Origin: Paratractidigestivibacter sp003150175
Lineage (GTDB): Bacteria > Actinomycetota > Coriobacteriia > Coriobacteriales > Atopobiaceae
Strand: one strand, 5' to 3'
Assembly (NCBI RefSeq): GCF_964283195.1
Contig: NZ_CAXYLH010000007.1
Length of the DNA stretch: 64,000 bases
In this document: piece by piece, positions 1 through 7,248 of the stretch
How positions within the stretch are numbered: position 1 is the stretch's first letter
Layout: each line of letters starts with the position of its first letter
Translations under genes and position numbers: made by a program
The notes under the pieces: generated by a model
The model's database searches: none
The model's input: the letters and a program-made list of their open reading frames with translations, nothing else
What the model was told of the DNA's origin: nothing

Positions 1-30
1 ACTTCGCGGACGCGCGGCCCATCGCGCAGC

Positions 31-1695
31 TTACTGCCGATAGTGCGCAAAGAAGTCCGCGAGGTCCTCCATCGATTCCTTGAGCACCTCCATGCGCGGC
101 AGGTAGGCGATGCGGAAGTGGTCGGGCTCGCCCCAGTTGAAGCCACCGCCGCGGGTGATGAGGATCTTCTTCTCGTGCAGCAGGTCGAGGGCGAACTGCT
201 CGTCGTCGGTGATGTTGAACTTCTTTATGTCCATCTTGGGGAAGATGTAGAACGCCGCCTTGGGCTTGACGGCCGTGATGCCGTCGATCGAGTTCAGCGC
301 CTCATAGACGTAGTTGCGCTGCTCATACACGCGGCCGCCGGGACGGATGTACTCGTTCACGGACTGATAGCCGCCGAGCGCCGTCTGGACGATGGACTGC
401 GCAGGCACGTTGGAGCACAGGCGCATGTTGGAGAGCATGTTCACGCCGAGGATGAAGTCGCGCATGCAGCGCTGGTTGCCCGAGAGCACCATCCAACCCA
501 CGCGGTAGCCGCAGACCATGTGGGACTTCGAGAGGCCGGAGTAGGTCACGCACGGCAAATCGGGCGCGAGCGACGCGATGGAGATGTGCTGATAGCCGTC
601 CATGATCAGGCGGTCGTAGATCTCGTCAGCGAAGATCATGAGCTGGTGCTTGCGGGCGATCTCGACGATGCCCTCGAGGATCTCGCGAGAGTAGACGGCG
701 CCCGTGGGGTTGTTCGGGTTGATGACCACGATGGCCTTGGTCGCCGGGGTGACCTTCTTCTCCATGTCCTCGAGGTCGGGGTTCCACTCGTTGGCCTCGT
801 CGCAGACGTAGTGCACGGGCGTGCCGCCGGCGAGCGTGACGCAGGCGGTCCACAGCGGGTAGTCGGGGCTGGGGATGAGGACCTCGTCGCCGTTGTCCAA
901 AAGCGCGTGCATCGAAAGCTGGATGAGCTCGGACACGCCATTGCCGGTATAGATGTGCTTCATGTCCACGTTGGGGATATTACGGAGCTGCGCGTACTGC
1001 ATGATGGCCTTGCGCGCGGCAAAGAGGCCACGGGAGTCGGAGTAACCCTCGCAGTCGGCGAGCTGCTGGCGCATGTCGAAGACGACCTCGTCGGGCGCGC
1101 GGAAGCCGAAGGGCGCGGGGTTGCCGATGTTCAGCTTGAGGATGCGCGCGCCGTCCTCCTCCATGCGGGCGGCCTCGTCGACCACGGGCCCGCGGACGTC
1201 GTAGAGGACGTTGTCGAGCTTTGAGGACTTCTTGAACTCTCGCATGGTGGTGCTCCTTTGGGTGGTGGGCTGCGGGTGGGATGAGGTTGTGGGGCCGAGG
1301 GCGGCGGCGGTGCCGGCGGCGCTCGGGACGGCGGCGCTGGGCGCGGCGGGGGCGCTGGGCGCGGCGGCGCTCGGGCTAGTGCTTGGCGCGACGGTGCTGC
1401 TCGCGGCGGCGGGGGCGGCGGCGCTCGCGGTACTGCCCGCGGCGACGTCGACAGACCCGTCGACCTCGGCATCCGGCTCCGCGCCGGAAAGCCAGGCCTC
1501 CGTCACGCCGAGCAGGTCGGCAAGAAGCGCAAGCACGTCGCGCCGAGGCGAGACCTTCCCGCTCACGTACTGGCTGACCTGTGATTTACCGAGCTTCTGG
1601 CCGCGTTCGGCAGCCATGCGCACGAGGTCGGCCTGCTTGAGGCCCGCGCGCACCATAGCGGCGTTCAAGCGGTTCTGGAAGGCGCTTCTCGTCAT
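31..1695 (-). CDS. alaA: XRE-family HTH domain fused to alanine aminotransferase (AlaA-like)
   Basis: Residues 1-70 form an XRE/Cro helix-turn-helix (LKQADLVRMAAERG, GKSQVSQYVSGK). Residues about 71-148 are an Ala/Ser/Pro-rich linker. From residue 151 (MREFKKSSKLDN) the protein follows E. coli AlaA closely, a PLP-dependent glutamate-pyruvate aminotransferase, with the NIGNPAPFGF, INPNNPTGAVYS and SGLSKSHM (PLP lysine) blocks. The fused start at 1695 has an upstream GGAG (1704-1707). An internal ATG at 1245-1243 has a perfect AAAGGAG 7 nt upstream and would give a 404-residue enzyme, the normal AlaA length. The gene may therefore yield both a DNA-binding fusion and a free aminotransferase. The upstream TTCAA repeats suggest autoregulation. 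The fusion is seen in the sequence; its regulatory role is inferred. Confidence 0.9.
   Translation of the reverse strand: MTRSAFQNRLNAAMVRAGLKQADLVRMAAERGQKLGKSQVSQYVSGKVSPRRDVLALLADLLGVTEAWLSGAEPDAEVDGSVDVAAGSTASAAAPAAASSTVAPSTSPSAAAPSAPAAPSAAVPSAAGTAAALGPTTSSHPQPTTQRSTTMREFKKSSKLDNVLYDVRGPVVDEAARMEEDGARILKLNIGNPAPFGFRAPDEVVFDMRQQLADCEGYSDSRGLFAARKAIMQYAQLRNIPNVDMKHIYTGNGVSELIQLSMHALLDNGDEVLIPSPDYPLWTACVTLAGGTPVHYVCDEANEWNPDLEDMEKKVTPATKAIVVINPNNPTGAVYSREILEGIVEIARKHQLMIFADEIYDRLIMDGYQHISIASLAPDLPCVTYSGLSKSHMVCGYRVGWMVLSGNQRCMRDFILGVNMLSNMRLCSNVPAQSIVQTALGGYQSVNEYIRPGGRVYEQRNYVYEALNSIDGITAVKPKAAFYIFPKMDIKKFNITDDEQFALDLLHEKKILITRGGGFNWGEPDHFRIAYLPRMEVLKESMEDLADFFAHYRQ
1253..1259 (-). promoter_or_regulatory. 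Internal Shine-Dalgarno for a free aminotransferase
   Basis: Reading the minus strand, AAAGGAG lies 7 nt before the in-frame ATG at 1245-1243, exactly where homology to full-length AlaA begins. It sits at the end of the low-complexity linker coding region. This is a stronger ribosome binding site than the one at the annotated start. Confidence 0.65.
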
Positions 1696-1707
1696 CGGTC
1701 AGGCTCC

Positions 1708-1794
1708 AAAGTTCAATTTTGCTTCGTCACTGGCTTGCAAGTTCAATTTTGGATTTTGAACTTAGGGGCACTATATCACAACAAAATTGAACTT
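1708..1794. promoter_or_regulatory. Operator array upstream of the HTH-aminotransferase gene
   Basis: The 13-mer AAGTTCAATTTTG occurs directly at 1709-1721 and 1739-1751 and inverted at 1782-1794. A further TTGAACTT at 1756-1763 makes an 8-bp inverted pair with AAGTTCAA at 1739-1746. A possible -10 (TATAGT on the minus strand, 1775-1770) lies between the sites. This AT-rich array immediately 5' of an XRE-domain gene fits an autoregulated promoter. The rest of the 363-bp gap to 2058 shows no gene I can support. Confidence 0.6.
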
Positions 1795-2058
1795 CTCGAC
1801 GAATCCGCGGCATTCGCGCCATCCGGTGCAAAGAGGGGCGCACGGCGGGGGGTGCGACGGACTGCCTCAGCATTGCACGATGGCCACCGACGGGACCCAG
1901 GCGACTGCCGCACCGGCCCGCGGCGGTCCGTTCCACCATACCGGCAGCCCCCGGCGACCGCTGCACCGACCTGCGATGGTCTCTGACAGGTCCACAACAA
2001 CTGCCAAGCCGGCCATCGATGCCCCGTCTCGCCCCTCGACGAGCGCCGCAGCCCGTCC

Positions 2059-2892
2059 CTACTGCGCGCGCAGCGTGACGAGCATGTGCCTCGAGACCGC
2101 CCAGGTCGCGCACGAGCCGATGACGTTGCCGGCAGCGTGCTTGGCGGCGTCGGACCCGTTGCTCGTCGCGTAGGCGTGCCCGTAGCCCGCGAAGCGCTCG
2201 AGCATCTGGATGTCGTTGCCGCCGTCTCCGTAGACCGCGACCTCGTCCTCGCGAATGCTCAGGTAGCCAGCGAGCCATGCCACGGCCTCGCCCTTGTTCA
2301 CGCCGGCGCGGGTGACCTCGAACATCGAGGGGTTGAAAGGCGCGTTGACCACCTCGGGATGCTCGGCGATGAAGGAGGCGACCTCGGGGGCCTCGGGCAT
2401 GCCGTCGATGTGGGCGTTGATCTTGCAGACCTCGAGACCGGCGATCTGCGCGGGGTCGCAGTCATAGACGTGCTCCGGGCCGCCCGTCATGCTCATGCCG
2501 CGCATGACGACCTTGCGCCACAGAGGCATGCCCGCGTACGCGGCGGCGTGCTGCGCCTCGGAGCAGAGGTGGTAAGTATGCTCGGCGGTGATGAAGTCGA
2601 TGGCGGCCTTGGGGAAGGCAGCCGCGAGCTCTCCGGCGAAGCCCTCCGGCAGCGGGGCTGTTCGGGCGACGTGTCCTTTTTCGTCGAGCACTATGGAGCC
2701 GTTGCAACAGACCACGCCGACGTTTCCCTCGAACCCGAGGGCGCGGTTGCTCCGCAGCGTGCGCCCCGTCGCCACCGAGAAGTGCGCTCCAGCGGCACGC
2801 AGGCGCCTGAGCGAGCGCAGGATAACGGGGTCGGTCTGGTGCAGCGCGTTGAGCAGCGTTCCGTCCAGGTCGGCGGCGAACAGCTTGATCAC
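2059..2892 (-). CDS. HAD-superfamily Cof-type phosphatase
   Basis: A 277-residue Cof/YidA-type HAD hydrolase. The nucleophile motif is at the N-terminus (FAADLDGTLLN), followed by motif II (SVATGRT), a conserved Lys before the C-terminal half (NKGEAVAWL), and motif IV (VYGDGGNDIQMLE). These Mg-dependent enzymes dephosphorylate sugar phosphates, nucleotides or cofactors; the substrate cannot be read here. I chose the GTG start at 2892-2890 because GAAAGGGG lies about 7 nt upstream and the HAD motif begins within five residues, the family norm. An ATG at 2922 would add ten residues but lacks a better ribosome site. It is divergent from trmL. Confidence 0.85.
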   Translation of the reverse strand: MIKLFAADLDGTLLNALHQTDPVILRSLRRLRAAGAHFSVATGRTLRSNRALGFEGNVGVVCCNGSIVLDEKGHVARTAPLPEGFAGELAAAFPKAAIDFITAEHTYHLCSEAQHAAAYAGMPLWRKVVMRGMSMTGGPEHVYDCDPAQIAGLEVCKINAHIDGMPEAPEVASFIAEHPEVVNAPFNPSMFEVTRAGVNKGEAVAWLAGYLSIREDEVAVYGDGGNDIQMLERFAGYGHAYATSNGSDAAKHAAGNVIGSCATWAVSRHMLVTLRAQ

Positions 2893-3113
2893 GCGGGTGC
2901 CCCTTTCTTTCCCCGGTCGCAATGGGCCGGACGTCCGCCAACGGCGGGGTCATCGACCGGCGACCGATGGCCGACGGCCAGCGTCCATGCCAGCGTGCCT
3001 TTGCCCCATCGCCGCGGCGAGCGGCCTTGCACAACGTTCCCCAGTTTAGCCGCGCGTTGCGCTACGATTCTCTGCGCATCGCAGCCCACCGGAAGAAACA
3101 AGGAAATCACCGC

Positions 3114-3698
3114 ATGTTCAACGTCGTCCTCTACGAGCCCGAGATCCCCGCGAACACGGGCAACATCGGCCGGACCTGCGTGGTCACGGGCTCCGTGCTG
3201 CACCTGGTCGGGCCCTTGGGCTTCTCGCTGGACGACCGGATGCTGCATCGCGCGGGCCTCGGGTACTGGAGGAGCCTCGATGTGCGCACGTACCGCGATT
3301 GGGCGGAGTTCTTGCAGGTGAACAGGCTTGCTGTCGACGACGCGCGGCTCCACTACCTCACAAAGAAAGCCCGCCGCACCTACGCCGAGGCCCGCTACGC
3401 CAACGGCGACTTCCTCGTGTTCGGCAAGGAGTCCACGGGCATCCCCGAGGAGCTCCTCGCGACGGCGCCCGAGCGCTGCGAGCGGATCCCGATGCTGCCG
3501 GACGCCGCCACGATCAAGGACGCGGAGGCGTGGTCCGAGGCCGCCGGCAAGCCCTCGGACCATGCGGCGCTGCGCCAGGACATCTGCGGCAACTTCATCG
3601 ACCCCGACGATTACCGCATCAGCGCGCTCAACCTCTCCAACGCCGCGGCGGTCGTCCTCTACGAGGCGCTGCGCCAGACCGGCTTCGCGGGCATGTAG
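3114..3698 (+). CDS. trmL: tRNA (cytidine(34)-2'-O)-methyltransferase TrmL
   Basis: SPOUT-class (SpoU) methyltransferase acting on the wobble nucleotide of tRNA-Leu isoacceptors. The family N-terminus (NVVLYEPEIPANTGNIGRTC), FGKESTGIPEEL and the C-terminal knot motif (ALNLSNAAAVVLYEALRQ) are all present. At 194 residues it is about 40 longer than E. coli TrmL, because an acidic and polar insert follows RIPMLPD (DAATIKDAEAWSEAAGK and onward) before the final knot motif. The start is the ATG after AAGGAA (3100-3105). The catalytic N-terminal arginine and the SAM knot appear intact, so it should be active. Confidence 0.9.
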   Translation: MFNVVLYEPEIPANTGNIGRTCVVTGSVLHLVGPLGFSLDDRMLHRAGLGYWRSLDVRTYRDWAEFLQVNRLAVDDARLHYLTKKARRTYAEARYANGDFLVFGKESTGIPEELLATAPERCERIPMLPDAATIKDAEAWSEAAGKPSDHAALRQDICGNFIDPDDYRISALNLSNAAAVVLYEALRQTGFAGM

Positions 3699-3892
3699 AC
3701 GTACGGGGGGCGCCTCGGACAAGAAGGGCGGACGCCGCGAAGGGGCACAGTGAGGGCGTCTCGGACACGAGAACCGAACGCTCCGGCCCGGGAACCGAAC
3801 GTCTCGGCACGAAGGCGGGCACCTCGGGCAAGAAGGGCGCTTCTCGGGCGCGATTCGGGCGTCCTCGCGCCGGCCCGTCTTTCCACACCGCC

Positions 3893-3955
3893 GAGATTGC
3901 GTATCTTTACAAAAATCGCCGATAAGGGCGCCATTTTGTAGAGATGCGCAATCTC
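3893..3955. repeat. Imperfect inverted repeat element (family copy 1)
   Basis: Arms 3893-3914 and 3934-3955 are complementary over 22 bp with two mismatches; they begin GAGATTGCG and end ACAAAA. A related palindrome lies at 63448-63510, and a possible half copy (GCGAATCTCGATGAA) at 5158-5172. The remainder of the 362-bp gap 3699-4060 holds only GC-rich sequence with two CAAGAAGGGC motifs near 3720 and 3830, and no gene I can support. Confidence 0.6.
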
Positions 3956-4060
3956 GATGAAAGCGAGCGCCGCCCGGGCGTCATGTGCGGGCCGCTCCAG
4001 CCGAACGGCGGCGCGAGCGGGCGCACGATGCCGCCCAAACGGACGCTCGCAGGAAGCGCG

Positions 4061-5026
4061 CTAACGTAGGCGCGGCTCCGGAGTCACGAGCCGGTCGACC
4101 GGGGCTCCGGCCGCATCGGCGAGGCCCACGTAGCGGATCGCCGGGTCATCGTAGGTCGACCAATAGTAGCGCCCGCTCCCCGCGGCAAAACAGCTGGTAT
4201 AGAGCGTGTACTCGAAGTCGCCGCCCGCCAGGCGCGCCGCGCCCTCGACCATCGCCACGCCCTCGAGCGTGCGGAACATGCGGATGACGTTGTCCTTCTC
4301 GCCGGACTTCTGCGGGTAGCTCGCGTTGAGGTAGGCCGCCTTGACGAAGCGAGAGGGCGAGTAAGAGTCGCCCGGGATGCCGCGCATGCCCGCGCCCGCG
4401 CCGTAGGGGGCGAGGTCGGCTCCGCGCCAGCGCGCGGGATGCGCGAAGTCGTTCGTCACCGTGACATAGCTTCGCAGGTTCTCGAGGTGCCACTCGAGCG
4501 AGGGCTGGTTCGCGAGCACGTCGACGGGATCGTCCATCACGTGCAGGCCGTCGGCGCGGCTCTCGACGACGATGCTTCGCTCCGCGTCGCCGATGATCCA
4601 ATGCAAATAAGAGACGCCCAGTCCCTCGCCCGCGGGCACGCCCACGATGACGGCGCCTTCGAGCGCGGCCCGAACCTCCTCGACGCTCGAGAAGCTCGCC
4701 GCGACCCAGAGCGGGAACTCGTAGGCGCAGACATTCTTCTTTCCGTCGACCGGGGCGTCGGCGTAGGCGGCGAAGCCGGGGAAGTTGAGACCCGCCACGG
4801 CGAGGCCGGCGTCGTTACCGCAGTCGAAGAACATCGGGTAGTTGTTCACGTCGACGCACATGCCGACAGCCGCGTGCGCCGCCGGGGCGTCGTCCATGAA
4901 GCGGTAGCCCACGGGGAACCCGACGGGCACGACCCGGGGCTTCTCGCCGTAGCCGCAGCCCCAATCGAGGTTGCGGCCGAGGAACATCTGGCCTTCAGCA
5001 CTGGTGAATCGAACGGCTGTGCACAT
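4061..5026 (-). CDS. bsh: Bile salt hydrolase (conjugated bile acid hydrolase, Ntn family)
   Basis: A 321-residue choloylglycine hydrolase that removes glycine or taurine from conjugated bile acids. After loss of Met1, Cys2 becomes the N-terminal nucleophile. Residues matching the BSH active site are visible: Cys2, Arg18, Asp21 (GRNLDWG), Asn81 (AGLNFPGF), the Asn in ANQPSLEWHL and the Arg in SPSRFVKAAYLN. The start is fixed by the need for Met-Cys and by AAGGAGG five bases upstream. There is no signal peptide, so it is cytoplasmic as usual for BSH. The loop GAGAGMRGIPGD carries a G-x-G pattern like the C. perfringens enzyme. The gene is monocistronic. Confidence 0.93.
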   Translation of the reverse strand: MCTAVRFTSAEGQMFLGRNLDWGCGYGEKPRVVPVGFPVGYRFMDDAPAAHAAVGMCVDVNNYPMFFDCGNDAGLAVAGLNFPGFAAYADAPVDGKKNVCAYEFPLWVAASFSSVEEVRAALEGAVIVGVPAGEGLGVSYLHWIIGDAERSIVVESRADGLHVMDDPVDVLANQPSLEWHLENLRSYVTVTNDFAHPARWRGADLAPYGAGAGMRGIPGDSYSPSRFVKAAYLNASYPQKSGEKDNVIRMFRTLEGVAMVEGAARLAGGDFEYTLYTSCFAAGSGRYYWSTYDDPAIRYVGLADAAGAPVDRLVTPEPRLR

Positions 5027-5252
5027 CTTTGCCTCCTTGCGTTCGGCGAATCGGCTCGCGCGCCTTCCTATGGGCTTATACCCGCCGCGGCCGCGTCTGC
5101 CCGCGGCGCCGCACAAAAAACGCGCCGCCGGGACAGCCCCAGCGGCACGCACTGTGCGCGAATCTCGATGAATGAAGGATGCTGAACGGCCGAGCGCACG
5201 AAGCGAAGCGCGGGCAAGAAGGACTCCCGCCCGCAAGGCCACCTCCGCTCGC

Positions 5253-5672
5253 CTAGACCAGCTTGCCCTTGCAGTGGTCGATCATGTGCTGGACCATCTG
5301 GGCCTCCCACCCGAGGAACTCCTTCTTTCGCGCGACGAGCTTGCCGTCGACGAGCTCCTGGTAGGCGACCTTGATTTTGACGAAGCGGGTCACGTGGCTC
5401 TCGCCGGCGTGCGTCATGCAGCTCTCGACGAGCTTCTGGGGGCCGAGGCCCATGAGCATCTTCGGGTTGTAGAGCACGTGGTCGGCCTCGTCCTCGCCCT
5501 TGTAGACGACGACGGCCTTCGCGACGCCGATCTGGTTGGCGGCGAGGCACACGGCGTCCTCGTGCGCGTTCATGGTGTCGATGAGGTCCTGGGCGAGCTC
5601 GGCGTCCTCAGCGGTCGCGGGGGCGCAGGGGGTGGTCAGAATCGCGTCGTCGCAGACGAGTTCACGGATCAT
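5253..5672 (-). CDS. Peptide deformylase-like protein with altered catalytic motif
   Basis: A 139-residue peptide deformylase-fold protein. Motif 1 is CLAANQIG (canonical GxGxAAxQ). Motif 2 is ESCMT (canonical EGCLS, metal-ligand Cys kept). Motif 3 is QHMIDH (canonical QHExDH): both histidine ligands remain but the catalytic Glu is Met. This resembles the short, divergent deformylase paralogues seen in Gram-positive and Coriobacterial genomes, which may lack deformylase activity. A strong ribosome site (AAAGGAA) precedes the ATG. It is divergent from nth. I infer an inactive or repurposed metal-binding protein; a true Def should lie elsewhere in the genome. Confidence 0.8.
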   Translation of the reverse strand: MIRELVCDDAILTTPCAPATAEDAELAQDLIDTMNAHEDAVCLAANQIGVAKAVVVYKGEDEADHVLYNPKMLMGLGPQKLVESCMTHAGESHVTRFVKIKVAYQELVDGKLVARKKEFLGWEAQMVQHMIDHCKGKLV

Positions 5673-5803
5673 GGGGTTCCTTTCGATGGGTCATCGGTGC
5701 CGTCGAGTATATCATTGCTGCTATCTGCAACGATTCGCCGTTGAGGCCGACGGGGGGCAGGCGCCCTTCCCGCCGCCTTCGCTCCGAGGGAAGGGAGAGC
5801 GCC

Positions 5804-6466
5804 ATGCCACGCGAGACCAAGGCCGCGAAGTCCGCGCGCGCCGTCGAGGTGTGCCGGCGCCTGGACCAAAAGTACGGCCCCGTCGAGTGCTTCCTCGACC
5901 ACGAGAACCCGTTCCACCTGGTGATCTCGGTGCTGCTGTCGGCCCAGACCACCGACGCACAGGTCAACCGCGTGACGCCCGAGCTCTTCCGCCGCTGGCC
6001 CACGCCCGCGGACCTCGCCGCCGCCTCCCCCGCCGAGGTCGCCGAGGTCATCCACAGCCTCGGCTTCTACAAGACCAAGGCGCGCCACTGCGTCGAGTGC
6101 GCTCAGGCCATCGTCACGGACTTCGTGGGAGAGGTGCCGCACACGATGCGCGAGCTCACGAGCCTGCCGGGCGTGGGGCGCAAGACCGCCAACATCGTCC
6201 TTAACGTGAGCTTCGGCATCGTGGAGGGCATCGCGGTGGACACGCACGTCAACCGCATCGCTCACCGCCTCGCGCTCAGCCCGAAGACCCACGCGTCCGA
6301 GCCGCTCAAGACCGAGCAGGACCTGCTGGGCATCCTCCCGCGCGAGTACTGGCGCGACGTCAACCACCAGTGGATCCGCCACGGGCGGGACACCTGCACG
6401 GCGCGCTCGCCCAAGTGCGAGGGCTGCGTGCTCGAGGACATCTGCCCCTCCGCACATCTCGCGTAG
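5804..6466 (+). CDS. nth: Endonuclease III (DNA glycosylase/AP lyase)
   Basis: A 220-residue HhH-GPD glycosylase that removes oxidised pyrimidines and cleaves AP sites. The helix-hairpin-helix LPGVGRKTANIV carries the catalytic lysine. The catalytic Asp is in VDTHVNRI. The 4Fe-4S cluster pattern C-x6-C-x2-C-x5-C is complete (CTARSPKCEGCVLEDIC). The ATG at 5804 follows GGGAG; an upstream ATG at 5741 would add 21 arginine-rich residues without a good ribosome site. The esterase gene follows 34 bp downstream and may be co-transcribed. Confidence 0.94.
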   Translation: MPRETKAAKSARAVEVCRRLDQKYGPVECFLDHENPFHLVISVLLSAQTTDAQVNRVTPELFRRWPTPADLAAASPAEVAEVIHSLGFYKTKARHCVECAQAIVTDFVGEVPHTMRELTSLPGVGRKTANIVLNVSFGIVEGIAVDTHVNRIAHRLALSPKTHASEPLKTEQDLLGILPREYWRDVNHQWIRHGRDTCTARSPKCEGCVLEDICPSAHLA

Positions 6467-6500
6467 AGGCGCAAACCGCGCAAAGAAGGGCAGGTCAGGC

Positions 6501-7223
6501 ATGGAGAAGTTCTTTTTCGTCGGCGAGGACGCCGGCGAGGTCTCCGACGAGGGCGCCGGCAAGAAGCGCGTCTGCGTCCGCGCCCCCGAGGGCGCGACGG
6601 GCGAGCTGCCCGTGGTCTATCTCAACGTCTACCAGGGCGACGGCGCCGAGGCATGGGCACGCCTGGCCGAGCTCGGGTGCGGGCCGCTTGCGCTCGTGAC
6701 GGTGGGCGGCATCGACTGGGAACGCGACATGACGCCCTGGCCCGCCGAGCCGGCGACCCGCAACGAGCCCGCGTACACGGGCGGCGCGGGCGACTACCTG
6801 CAAAAGCTCACCGGCTCGATCGTGCCCGCAGCGGAGGCCGAGCTCGCGCAGGCCGACATCGCGCCTGCGTGGCGCGGCATCGCCGGGTATTCGCTCGCGG
6901 GCCTCTTTGCGCTGTGGTCGCTGTGGCAGACGGACGCGTTCTTACGCGCGGCGAGCGCATCCGGGTCGCTGTGGTACGAGGGCTGGCTCGAATACGCCGC
7001 AGGTCACGAGCTTGCGCGCGTGCCGGAGCGAGTGAGCCTCTCGCTGGGAAGCAAGGAGCACAAGACGCCGAACCGCCTTATGCGGGAGGTCCGCCGAGCG
7101 ACCGAGGCGACGACCGCGCTCCTGAGCGAGCGCGGCGCGCAGGCGACCTTCGAGCTCAACCCGGGCAACCACTTCGCCCAGACCGACCTGCGCATGGCGC
7201 GCGCCATCGCCGCGCTGATGTAA
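6501..7223 (+). CDS. Alpha/beta-hydrolase, putative esterase
   Basis: A 240-residue alpha/beta hydrolase of the putative esterase (esterase D / IroE-like) type. The nucleophile elbow is GYSLAG in a segment rich in small hydrophobic residues (IAGYSLAGLFALW). The likely acid residue lies in the LSLGSKEHKT region, and the His near the C-terminus in LNPGNHFAQTD. There is no signal peptide. The substrate is unknown. It lies 34 bp after nth in the same direction. The ribosome site is weak (GGCAGG), so translation may depend partly on the upstream gene. Confidence 0.75.
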   Translation: MEKFFFVGEDAGEVSDEGAGKKRVCVRAPEGATGELPVVYLNVYQGDGAEAWARLAELGCGPLALVTVGGIDWERDMTPWPAEPATRNEPAYTGGAGDYLQKLTGSIVPAAEAELAQADIAPAWRGIAGYSLAGLFALWSLWQTDAFLRAASASGSLWYEGWLEYAAGHELARVPERVSLSLGSKEHKTPNRLMREVRRATEATTALLSERGAQATFELNPGNHFAQTDLRMARAIAALM

Positions 7224-7248
7224 CAAGAAGGGCACGGCCGCGAGCCCG

